From Membranipora membranacea (lineage: Eukaryota > Bryozoa > Gymnolaemata > Cheilostomatida > Membraniporidae): DNA of 64,000 nt. The notes below the pieces were generated by a model. It was not told the origin of the DNA, did not search any database, and worked only from the letters and a program-made list of their open reading frames with translations. Location of the stretch: the NCBI GenBank assembly GCA_914767715.1, contig OU612068.1:5456001-5520000 (forward strand). Direction: 5' to 3'. The translations under genes were made by a program, and so were the position numbers. Positions 48,201-59,800 of this stretch are shown one piece after another. How positions within the stretch are numbered: position 1 is the stretch's first letter; every line of letters begins with the position of its first letter.

Positions 48201-49300
48201 AAATTATTTTATTAAAACAATTTTCAAATAATGGCTATGATATATATACAATATTTTATTTGGCAGACAATATCATCCTGGGCAGACGCTTTTATAACAT
48301 ACCAAATAAATTACGGCAAAAGTTGAGGGAGGGGGAAAAAGGAGAAAAAAATGCTGATTATTTTTGTGTTTGGAGGATTGATTGGTATACCAATCATAAT
48401 GTATTCACAAGAGGACAGAGACAATTAGTTTGTAAAACATATGTAGCTAAAATCAAAATAGTTAAATTAAACATTACTTATGATCTAGATGATCAAGAAA
48501 TTTTTTCAGAGTTGTGATCCTGTTTATACGTGGTTAAAATGGTTCAGCGATCAAATGATGTAACAACACAAGGGTAAGTTGATACTTCTCTCAATATTAT
48601 GACCATAACTGTTGGTCCTTGACAGTAAAGACAAGCTATCCGTCAGAGAAATAGCTGGCCGAGTGTTGATTAACAAAACTGTTCGATTCCTAGCATAGGA
48701 ATATTTGCTGACAAATAAAATTTATGCAGTCTATTTTTTAAAGAGTACAATTAGTTACAATATATATGGGATTTCAAACGGTAGGTTTAACGACATGAGG
48801 AAGATAAAAGTTACAACTGATGCTCCTGCCGGTGAAAAAATGTAATGCGTTGAAGATGAATTTATTTTGGTCATTCTATTAACAATGCCATCAAACTATG
48901 CAGACACTATAGGTGAAACATTTCTCAGATATTGCAAAAAAGAAAACACTGCTCTTGCATAATATATGCTCATAATTTAATAATCCGTCCATATAGAGTG
49001 TTTGCTGTTGGATAGCCAGGGATTGCAGATAGCCAGGTGCTACTACTTAAACTGATCAGTTCGCTCATAAGTATCATTACCTGCAGGGTGAGACAAGTGT
49101 AAATTACCTGCAGGGGGAGACAAGTGTAATTACCTGCAAGGGGAGATTAGTGTTGCTTCAGATTCTCCACAGTGACAGATTTTACACATGGCAACAGTGC
49201 CAGTTGACGACATATCGCTGGGTTGAGTTGACAGCATGTGTGGGACATTGCTGCTAGATTTAGAAGATCTAATCTTACCCACAACTTTGGGATCTGCCAT
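45221..49300 (-). CDS. MARCH-family (RING-CH) membrane E3 ubiquitin ligase
   Basis: Minus-strand exons: 49300-49134, 48172-48040, 47646-47515, 46767-46528, 46211-45900 and 45508-45221, 424 codons with stop and all phases consistent. Residues about 39-86 form a complete C4HC3 RING-CH finger: MCKICHCGESEATLISPC, then C-R-G-T, HPHCIMRW and KCEICKARYNLK. Two membrane segments follow (HIMLLACSLIIMIGSILWW and LNGLCLLLALLEIKLVLLPI) and then SRWKMLNQN, matching the conserved RW...N after the second helix of MARCH proteins. The cytosolic tail (about 200 residues) is Ser/Pro-rich. Family members ubiquitinate membrane proteins in endosomes, Golgi or plasma membrane. The order (finger, two helices, long tail) fits the MARCH1/8 or 4/9/11 groups; I cannot choose between them. 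Confidence 0.88.
47020..47445. mobile_element. Foldback element family H in a MARCH intron
   Basis: The segments 47035-47205 and 47270-47440 are inverted copies, for example ATTAGCTGCGTCA / TGACGCAGCTAAT and TATGGTTGTGGCAATC / GATTGCCACAACCATA. It is about 425 bases long and non-coding. It lies between the exons encoding the two membrane helices. Confidence 0.8.
49081..49147 (-). repeat. 26-base tandem repeat that multiplies the donor site of MARCH exon 1
   Basis: Three copies of a unit containing, on the minus strand, CCCTGCAGGTAAT or a close variant are spaced 26-27 bases apart. The first copy is the donor used in the gene model (exon end 49134). The other two lie inside the intron and keep a usable GTAAT donor. 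Confidence 0.75.
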
Positions 49301-49526
49301 AGTGACAGCCTGATTATCCACTGCAAGGAGAACCACAAGTAAAGATATCACCTATTGTATTAATGCCAGATATGGTCACAACTCACAAGCTTCCCACATA
49401 TCAGCCATCAAACAAACTATGTATTATATGAAATGCCCAAGCACAATTTCATAGGGAAAATCCAGAACATTAGAGCAGGCCTTTATCCAAATATTCAAAG
49501 AAGCGAAAATAAGAAAATTATCTTAC

Positions 49527-49591
49527 CTTGACAGAAAGAATCCCAGCTGCTCACCAAAATCTACGTCATCTTGAGTGATGTCATATTTCAT
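49527..49591 (-). promoter_or_regulatory. Upstream exon of MARCH with a short upstream ORF
   Basis: An ATG at 49591 opens a frame, MKYDITQDDVDFGEQLGFFL, that runs to a strong donor (TCAAG then GTAAG) at 49527. Joined to the acceptor before 49320, the frame ends two codons later at TAA, 13 bases before the main ATG at 49300. It is therefore a leader exon with an upstream ORF rather than the protein N-terminus. The predicted peptide is largely preserved in the duplicated segment at 50262-50725. Confidence 0.5.
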
Positions 49592-49925
49592 GGCTTCTCA
49601 AAAACATCACAACGCAGAGAACTTTTTCAAGATGAATCAATAACGGTTTGGATTGTTGCTTGGCGTCTTACATAATATACATTTTGGTTTTGACATCAAA
49701 CGAAGAACCATGTCCACTAATTCTTTCAATCAAATAATAACTCGTTATTAATTCCTCATGGTAACAAAGCTTTGGTGACAAAATGATGAAACTGTACAAA
49801 ATTTATATTAAAAGTTGATAACAATACGAACACACACAAGATATCAGAACTCTGAATGCATAGTAGATTCCCAAACGGTTAAATAAGACATTCAAAATTA
49901 TCATTGTATGGTGAGAGATTCTAAG
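49530..49925. repeat. Segmental duplication, copy next to MARCH
   Basis: This segment and 50262-50725 share long blocks, for example ATCTACGTCATCTTGAGTGA and ATTCCTCATGGTAACAAAGC. The copy nearer MARCH contains its upstream exon with an intact donor and probably its promoter. Confidence 0.85.
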
Positions 49926-50107
49926 ATCATAGAGTCAGTAATATGGGGGCTCAAACTGAAAGTTTTATTCATATGAAATAAATGTTTATAACTATTATTA
50001 AAGCATCATCTTATCAAGATCATAACATGTTGGCTTGATAATATAGTGTGACTGGATTGTTATCGTTTGTAATAGTCAATAGGTGAATTTACAACTATAC
50101 TATCTCC

Positions 50108-50188
50108 AATCTAAACCCAGTTTGCGACGTAACCAGTGGATTGGGAGCAACCCTCAATGCAGGCAAATGGATCAAACTTGATCTATCG
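50108..50188. mobile_element. MITE family B, fragment
   Basis: CAGTGGATTGGGAGCAACC then ATGCAGGCAAATGGATCAAA and CTTGATCTA match the right half of the family B elements. The left half is reduced. It lies between the two copies of the segmental duplication. Confidence 0.7.
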
Positions 50189-50261
50189 CCAATCCACACA
50201 AGGAGTCAGAGTTATAACTTATAACCACAAACATCTAAATACTATTTATATTTAGCTTGAA

Positions 50262-50725
50262 AGAAATAATCCCAGCTGCACGCTAAAATCTACGTCATCT
50301 TGAGTGATGTCATATTTCATGGCTTCTCAAAAACATCAAAACGCAGAGTATTTGTTCAAGATGAAGCAATAATAATTTGGATTGTTGCTTGGTGTCTTAT
50401 ATAATTATGTTTTGGTCGAGCGAGGAACCATACCCACTATTCTTCTTTCAATCACAAGTTTGGAGTACCAAATTTTTTGTTCCTATTTATTCTCATGATT
50501 GATTGCACAGAAAACAATAAAATAAAATCTAACAACGAAATAATAACTCCGTTATTAATTCCTCATGGTAACAAAGCTTTGGTGACAAAATGATAAAACT
50601 GTACAAAATTTATATTAAATGCTAAATACAATATGTACACACACAAGAAATCAGAATTCTGAATGCATAGTAGATTCCCAAACGGTTAAATAAGACATCC
50701 AAAATTTCAATTGTATGGCAAAATC
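50262..50725. repeat. Segmental duplication, copy next to KMT2
   Basis: Duplicate of 49530-49925 with an extra block of about 85 bases near 50450-50535. The splice donor after the upstream-ORF exon is lost here (TCAAGCTAA instead of TCAAGGTAAG), so this copy is unlikely to serve as a MARCH first exon. Confidence 0.85.
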
Positions 50726-50855
50726 ATATCTGATTGGCTGTGCTTTGCGGTCTCCAACATGACTTGACGACAGCATTCCAGTTAACAATAGATGAGTTGG
50801 CAATTGATCATACTGTCCTCAGATGAAATACATCCGATTCCAAATGTTGCCCGTG

Positions 50856-53800
50856 TCAGTTTAAGAAGCCTCTACACTTCTTAGCTCCACAAGAGCACGG
50901 TATCTTCACTTCCTCTATGGGGAACTTGTAATCATAAGTAAGCTCCTCCCCCCTCTGTATTCCTCTCAAGGCGAATATTACTATATGTTTAGTTCCACTT
51001 ACATCAATTACCTTTGAGAAACAGCTCGGCTACAACAGGATAAAATTATAAATATTGCAAAATCAATTGAAGTTTTTCAAACAAAATGCCAAAATGAGTC
51101 ATAATTTTAACGATTACCTGCTGGCAATGACTAAACTGTATCACAATTTAGGAAATTTTCTTTCAAAAATCTGCATCAATCAGTCAAATTGATATAGTAC
51201 AACAATTAAGGCTTATATATATACTTGATGATACTGGGGATGGGTAAATAACAATACGCAAACGCCAACATAGATGACATTATATACTTACATCACATGA
51301 ATGGTTGATGAACCTGGCAGCGTTCCCTTTCATAGTAGCGTCGACGACTAGACTATCATCTATCCTGAACATATAACATCCTATACCCTTCTTCTCATAA
51401 TACTTCTCTCTCTTATCACACAGCTCATGTCTTATAACCTCACCAGCATACTCAATTATCTACAACAAAGGGTGGGTAGGTATGTAGGGACTCGGTTACT
51501 CTGAAAGGGTGAATGTATACAGCACCTGTCTATATTCAAATTGTTCGATAATAAAGCATTCTTCAAAGGTTAAATTTTAACAAGAACTTTTGTCTGTGCA
51601 GCATGCTTTAGTTAGACCGTGAGGTAGAAAGTGAAGGGTTTGCTAAACAAGATGATTCACCTTATCACAATTGTCGAGATGGTGAACTTCTTCATATAAT
51701 GGATAATTATGATCAAATATAGAATATTTCTCTGTCTGATGTCACTACACAGGCAAACGAGACACTCACCATTTCGCCCTGATCAATGGGCCGTTTACAG
51801 AACAGACCTCTGCCGTGTATGGCAGATCTGTACACCGCGGCTGCCTCTTTAGCGTTAGACTTGAGGTGTCTGAATCTCATGGCCATCGGTAACTCCATGC
51901 TTGTGGCTCGCCTACAGGAAATGATAATACCAATGGATATGAAGGTAGATTGAACATCAGCATACAAGAATACCCAGGGTATCTCATACATCATTCAAAG
52001 GGCACCATCAATATTTAGTCAATTGTTTAAGTAAGTTATCTTTTCATAAAAGGTAATAGCATGGCAAAAAATAAATTCTCAGCAAAAATAATGCTGATTA
52101 TCCAACAAGAAAAAACCTCTTTGGGGCAATACATAACATCCATACAATATACAATATACAATACATAACATCCATACAATACATAACATCCATACAATAC
52201 ATAACATCCATACAATACATAACATCCATACAATACATAACATCCATACAATACATAACATCCATACAATACATAACATCCATACAATACATAACATCCA
52301 TACAATACATAACATCCATACAATACATAACATCCATACAATACATAACGTCCATACAATACATAACGTCCATACAATACATAACGTCCATACAATACAT
52401 AACGTCCATACAATACATAACGTCCATACAATACATAACATCCATACAATATATAACATCCATACAATACATAACATCCATACAATACATAACATCCATA
52501 CAATACATAACATCCATACAATACATAACATCCATACAATACATAACATCCATACAATACATAACGTCCATACAATACATAACATCCATACAATACATAA
52601 CATCCATACAATACATAACATCCATACAATACATAACATCCATACAATACATAACATCCATACAATACATAACATCCATACAATACATAACATCCATACA
52701 ATACATAACGTCCATACAATACATAACATCCATACAATACATAACGTCCATACAATACATAACGTCCATACAATACATAACGTCCATACAATACATAACG
52801 TCCATACAATACATAACGTCCATACAATACATAACGTCCATACAATACATAACGTCCATACAATGCATAACGTCCATACAATGCATAACGTCCATACAAT
52901 ACATAACGTCCATACAATACATAACGTCCATACAATACATAACGTCCATACAATACATAACGTCCATACAATACATAACGTCCATACAATACATAACATC
53001 CATACAATACATAACATCCATACAATACATAACATCCATACAATACATAACGTCCATACAATACATAACGTCCATACAATACATAACATCCATACAATAC
53101 ATAACGTCCATACAATACATAACGTCCATACAATACATAACATCCATACAATACATAACGTCCATACAATACATAACGTCCATACAATACATAACATCCA
53201 TACAATACATAACATCCATACAATACATAACATCCATACAATACATAACATCCATACAATACATAACATCCATACAATACATAACGTCCATACAATACAT
53301 AACATCCATACAATACATAACATCCATACAATACATAACATCCATACAATACATAACATCCATACAATACATAACATCCATACAATATATAAATGGAACT
53401 GTTTTGTGCTCAACAAGTTAAATTTCATTAAATCAACATAATTATGATAATTGACCATGTTTACTGACCGAGCAGCTGAAACTTCAACAAGATCAGCTTC
53501 TCCGAGTCATATTCGATCACTTATTATTCAATGGTATTATCTTACCTGGATGATGTATGAGTGAGGTCTGACGACTCAGCAGTAGAAGCGACACCTGGTG
53601 TCAGTCCTACTGGCTTCTTTCTATACCGAGAATCGATAAATGAGAACATCTCAGTCGGCTTACGAGTTGTGAGAGCCTCACTCCTACAGCTTCCACTCTT
53701 AGTCTCTGTCAGCTCCTGAGAAGGGATAAAATAGCATGAATTATGATGGCTGTGGGTGAATCTATAGATGGTAACGGGCTTGGTTGATTTTACCATGGTC

Positions 53801-56800
53801 AGCTACTCCTTTCGCACTCAATGTTCTTGTTATTTGTATTTAATTTGGGGTTTGTGCTAATCCATCCGGTTTATCCGATTAAAAATGTTCCATATGAGTT
53901 CCAACAACAGATCTGTGTGGAATTAGAGCAAAAATACTGATCTGGCATTACTTTAGTATGAGCGCAATTTAATACGTTTCTGTGGTGGGCATGGCAAAAC
54001 AACACGACACAAATAATAATATAAGTATATAACTTATTTCATCCGATATCTGTTATCCAGCTGTTTAACATACCTCCTCATATTCAAACAGTGGAGGTTT
54101 GTGGAATTTGAATCTGTAGCTGTGACAGTATCTGGCCCCGTACAGCTGCTCAGTGAAGTATGCTATACTAGTATGCTCTAATCCGAACATGTGCAGACCG
54201 TTAACTCCAGCGAAGGAGATAGCAGGACAGCCGGAGGCGATACGGAGATCTCTCACTGAGTCTGTTACATTCCTCCATGCGTCTATAATAGAGGATGTTA
54301 CATACATGATTTTTCATTCATGGTATAAACTTAATGATCAAATGATTTCTATTATTCATACAGATAAGCTAGTTCAAGGACTTTATGAGACCAATAAATT
54401 ATTAGTCTAATAAAGTCATTATAATAATTATCATTTGCAACATGTTTGGGGAATTTACAATTGTGAGCCGCAGTCTCAAGGTAGCATATCTTATCATTAT
54501 ATATCATAGTTATGGTGAAGGTTTCAAAAACTTAAAACGCTTGATATCATAAGAAGCGGAGAATCAGAAGCTACATATAATGAGAAAACAGCCAATATTC
54601 ATTACACACCGTTCCAGTTGTCTGCCCTTGTAGTGAATCCATCATCACTACTAATCTCAAACGCCAGGAACACAGATGACGGTTTGCTCTTGCTGGCCGG
54701 CTTAGTATCATCTTTGAATCGCGTGCCTCCTATGATCTCTTCTTCAGAAGTGGCAACAGGTAACTTAGCTTTCCTCTTTGAAGGAGAAATCATTGTGAGC
54801 TGGCAATTTTCTACAAACAAAAAAGTGTCATAGTCTATTAGAGCCATCTGTGAAGAATGCAGTGTGACCCTTCCGAAACTCTTGGGTAAATTGATTAGTG
54901 GAAATTTAGATGCGCTAGCAGTTGGTAGTTTAAGACCATAATATGTTGTTAGTTGTGTTTGAAATACCAAGGTTCTTGACAGGTTGTGACATCATGTGGC
55001 CCCACAACCCACAGTGCATAGTTCAAAAAATCATCAGATACTTGTCTCAAATAAAGGATGGATGATGGAAATTATTTGAAATTAACATGTCTGGCATTCA
55101 TTTCTATTCAGGTATAACCTGCGACTAGTGTCATACCTCCACCTAGCTGAGTGTGTATAGCATGTAAACATTCATCAGAGTTAGGATTAGCTGGTCTCAG
55201 TAGAGTAGGCATGTCTGTAAAGTCAGACATTGGCTGAGCAGACCTCTTAGCTACCAAATCAGGATAGTATCGACGGGACTCTGTCATTGTATACATACCT
55301 AAATATACAGAAGAGAAATAAATAGGGCATGTCGAGGACTACTGTAGAGGCAACGTTATGGAAAACCCAGTGAGATCATTACATTATGGGAGTTTGACCT
55401 GATCTTCCTGGAATTCCTGCTCTTAAGCTACATGGAGGGGGCATACCCTATCCTTTCAAACGCCATCTGCCAGTTCTTTTATAACTACAGGTCACAATAT
55501 CAAATTTTATTGATAGCTATGTTAACAACAAAATCAACAATCTACCCAGAGCCTCAGACCATAGTAGGATAGGTTCGGTTATGTTTTATATTACAATCCA
55601 TGTATCAACAGGCAATAAAATTGGATTGGTACATGAAAATGAAAAATTCAAACTCTGTTGAGAGTTGACTGTAGTATGGGAAAAAGCTCTTTAAACGCTT
55701 TTGAGTCTTGCACTTTGGTGGGCGATAGATGGTATGTAGACGAGAGGATACCTTTGCACAGCTAACAACAACACGACTAAAAAGAGGATGGTTTTCACTG
55801 GATGCAATATTAATAAAAACAATAGCTTAGGTCTGACCTTCTAGCCAGATAATCGCTATAACCAATCAATCAGTCCATCACCACGCTGAACTTATAAGTA
55901 ATGATAAGCTAACTCACCAGCCCTGCCAGCTCCTGCGTAAGCCTGATGATGAGATGATAGACTTGGGTAATTTTCTTTACTCCTTGCTTTACGTATTGCG
56001 TCTGAGATAGTCTTCTGTAACTCACTGGGTATATTCTCAGTCCTGCAGCGGATAGTACCATCCTTGTTTATGACAACCTTACCCATTTCTGGTCGAGGCT
56101 TGTGCGTAATCCTTTTCTGTGGTTTACTGTAAATACGAAGATTGAAATAGAGACATCAGCCATCTAGCAAAAGTTGGTAACAAAGTAAATTTGTGCCAAC
56201 TTCAAACACACCCATCCTCTGGTTCCTTTTATTACAAACAAAATCCTCACAAAAGAGTATTTTAATACTTTGCTACGCAGTAAAACCCTTCCATCAAACT
56301 GTCAGATGTCAGATGATTCTTACCTGATCTTCTCTTTTGGTCTCTTTTGATCCTCCCCATGCTCCTGAGCTATGAGAGCGTTCTCGTTGTAGTTGATCTG
56401 ATTCTTTCTGTTTCTAAGAGCTGGTCGAGGCTTACATAGATCCTCCTCATCAGTCGATGAGCTATCCTCATCCTCACAGTAATTTATCATCTCCTTACGA
56501 ATCTCCCTACACAATAAAAAAATAAAATAATCTTACCAAATATATTATAATGTACTTTATATATATTTCGAGTTATCCAGGCTTATATCATGATAATAGA
56601 TACATGTATATTCAAAAGATAACACTATAGAAAATCACCACATGGCTTGTTTAGGGTATTGGCAGAAATACCACATGCGCTGTTGAAGAACATGTTCATC
56701 CGGGTGCGCTTGCACTTCGCCTATCAACACATGCGACTAATTTCAGCTCTCATAAGTTCTCTGATGACATTCCATAACCTTAGAGCGATGATCTGATGTA

Positions 56801-59800
56801 ATTTATTACATACCTGGAGACTTGACCTCTGGGAGCAGGTGTCTGTGGAGCAGGTTCTCTTATAGTAGGAGGAGGCATCAGTATACTATGATCAGCATAC
56901 TCTGTATCTGAATCATGTATACTCTCCATATCACTATCAGGTGGTAACCTGTCTACTACCACCTAAAATATATCAATATATATACAGAGAGGATCACATC
57001 AACAGTTCATAAAGAAAAATATATACATATAGACATCGAAACATTGAACATTAAAAATACATCCTGATTGTTATTTTGTTTTATCTGAGTCGATATGAAA
57101 CGTAAGACGGATTGATCAGTATTCCACATAATCGATAAACAACACCGCATATGTGCTTTCCTTTGACTATTATAACCTGATATGACTGTATGAAAACCTC
57201 TCAAAAATGTATACTATAGTGAATAGTAATAACCCAAGAGTTGTCTGCTCATTGCAAGCAAGAATTTCAATCCTTAACTGCTTCATGCTTAATTTTACAT
57301 GGATTAGGGTTCAATTGCACCAATGAACTAAAGGTTTAGTTCATTGATTGCACTGCATGTCAACATATACTCTTGAACTTCAACATTGAAGTAGAACGTG
57401 ATTTTGGTGAAAATAGGGTAAGTTTACCCCTCTGGCGTAGAAAAGCAAAACACTGGTACACCCTACAGGATGAAAAATTTCATGAGAATAAATAATTCAC
57501 GATTTCGCGAAGTTGTCTTCTCGCGATATGTTTGACCCCATGATTTTTTTCTTCCAGATGAGTTTTCCCCTCAGACTCACGAGGGGACAACTCCGCAAAC
57601 ATTTTATGTCGTGAAACCTTGGTCGAGAGAAGACAATCGCAAATTTTTGTTCCGTGAAATTTTTCATCCTGTAGGGTATGTTGAGAACCTACGGTCATGC
57701 AGAGTAGCAGCGGTCTATAGTTATACTTACCTTAGCGTTTAGAATGTTTGGTAGTTGTCTCCTCACAGTACTATCGGTGACCACACAGTTAACATATGGA
57801 GGTACTATGATCCTGCCTAATCGTTCACTGTCTGAGTCTGAGTCGCTATCACTGTCTGTATCACTTATATCAGGGGACCGGTCACGTACATGGATATATG
57901 AGTCTGTAACAGAAGAAGCAGGTAAATAATTTGGCTACGTTGTGCTAACTGACAGCAGTCAACTACACAATGTGTGAAAAACGAAGCAATCAGTGTAAAG
58001 GAAGTGTGATGAGCTACACGAAACAAAGTTTCCTGATGTTCTTTCTCAAAAGGGAAAACTTTTTTATTGGTTTCAAGTATTGACAGTTGTTTAGTATGGT
58101 CACATTATGAACTGTATAGCCGAGTAAACCACCAAAGACAGTAAAATATGACAGATATGATACGGACCTGAGATCGATGACTCCAGATCGTCTGGACTTT
58201 GGTAGAGATTATTACTGAATTTATATTTGCCGCGTAACTTTACAGCAGGTGATTGTTTGGGAGGAGATTTCCTACTGGCCGGAGAAACAGAGAGGGACCT
58301 ATCAGATATGTCACACTTCATGGTGTCTGACAGACTCCCCTCTACTGGAGATTCATCTCGATGGGTAGGCTTCATTGGAGAGCTTATTGCTGATTGTTGG
58401 GGTTTTACGGTAGAATCATTAACGCGGGGTTCTACAGTAACTGAACTGGCACATACAGTGTCCGGTTTAACTGTTTCCATTGGTGTTTGTTTCGGGAGGC
58501 TATTGCTTGGTTTTAATACAGACATATCAACATGATTTGAGTCTATTTTCTGAGTGCTATCAGTGTTTTGTGGTGTAGTTGTTGATGTAGCTGTGCAGTC
58601 CTTGGTCACTGCGGGTATTAGGGAATTGTTATCTGTGCTTTTCTGCGGAGAATCGGGAACTAACAAAGAGTCTGAAGAATCCTGCCTCTGTGCTAGCTGA
58701 GGTTCCTCATCTACAGCTGGGCTTCTGGTTAGGGATGGCCTACCGCCCGACATCACTGGAGGAGACTGCTCGTTATCTCCAAGGCTTGATCTTCGCCTGA
58801 GTGATTGTAGCTCAGATAATGCCTGATCTAGACTATCTTGCTTATGAAGGGAGAGATCCCCGAGACTCTCAGATCGGTTCCTAACAAGCGACTTGAGTTT
58901 GTTCTTAATACCATGAGATATCACCTGTAAAATCATTAAGTAGAGTATTTAGAGTACTGAAGCATTTGTACGCGCCACTGAAACATGGCTGTATGACTAA
59001 TATAATATGTACTCAAGACCAAGGGTCAGAGCTATAAATGCTGCTCCCCTAAATCTAATGCTAGGAAGACATATACCCTCTCTTGTTCCAGACGCTCATT
59101 TTCATATACATATTGACGGGTGTAAGGTTTTACAACTTTTATCAGCAGCACACCAAACCCTATATATTCTCTCACTGTGACGAACCGTTATTCTGATCCA
59201 AACCAAACTTCAAACTAATAAGGTATTTCTCATTTACCCAGCAAAGGAAGCAGCTGCGATACATATACAATGACGGAATGAAAATGAAATAAGGGGCATA
59301 GAAACTCACAGTTTTGGGCTGCTGTGCAACATTTTTGAATGGATCCTCATCCTCTACATTCTTAGGCTCATCAAACGAGAAGTCTGTGATCACAATCTTA
59401 GGGGGAGTTAGTAGGGGTGTGACAGGGGTCTGAAGTTCTGTATCATCTCCCACCTCCGAATCTATTGGTGAATTATCATCTGATGTAGAGTAAGCTTTCA
59501 GAGAGGATTCCGTACTATTGGTCGATGAGGATAGGGCACTGGATGGTCGTGATTTGGTCAGGTCTGTTTCAGTCGTTGGGAGTGATAATATATTTAGCTG
59601 ATCAACATCCATCGCGGATTCGTTGACTTTGCAGGGCTCGCCTTGATCTAATTTAGTACTGTTATCTACTGCAGGTTTTTCAGTTTCACTTGTGGGCTGT
59701 AAGTTCATTTCAGGTTTTGATTTTTTTACATTAGGTTCCTCTGAGTCAGATATAACTGGTGGTAAAGTGTCCATCTTGTTATCTTCATCAATCTTCTCAC

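Noticed and set aside
49300-49351. Longer MARCH N-terminus starting at 49351
   Set aside because: That start is GTG inside intron sequence; an acceptor ends at 49321 and the first ATG after it is at 49300.
52863-53441. 192-codon plus-strand frame of repeated HNVHTI
   Set aside because: Same minisatellite on the other strand, inside a KMT2 intron.
52036-53458. Three overlapping open frames of 427-459 codons on the minus strand with perfect six-residue repeats
   Set aside because: They are the 18-base minisatellite read in all three frames; a stop-free unit whose length is a multiple of three stays open by arithmetic.
59172-59309. C-terminal extension of the 257-codon minus-strand frame past 59310
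   Set aside because: A GTGAGT donor at 59309 and phase agreement with the next exon at 58924 show that the extra residues are intron.
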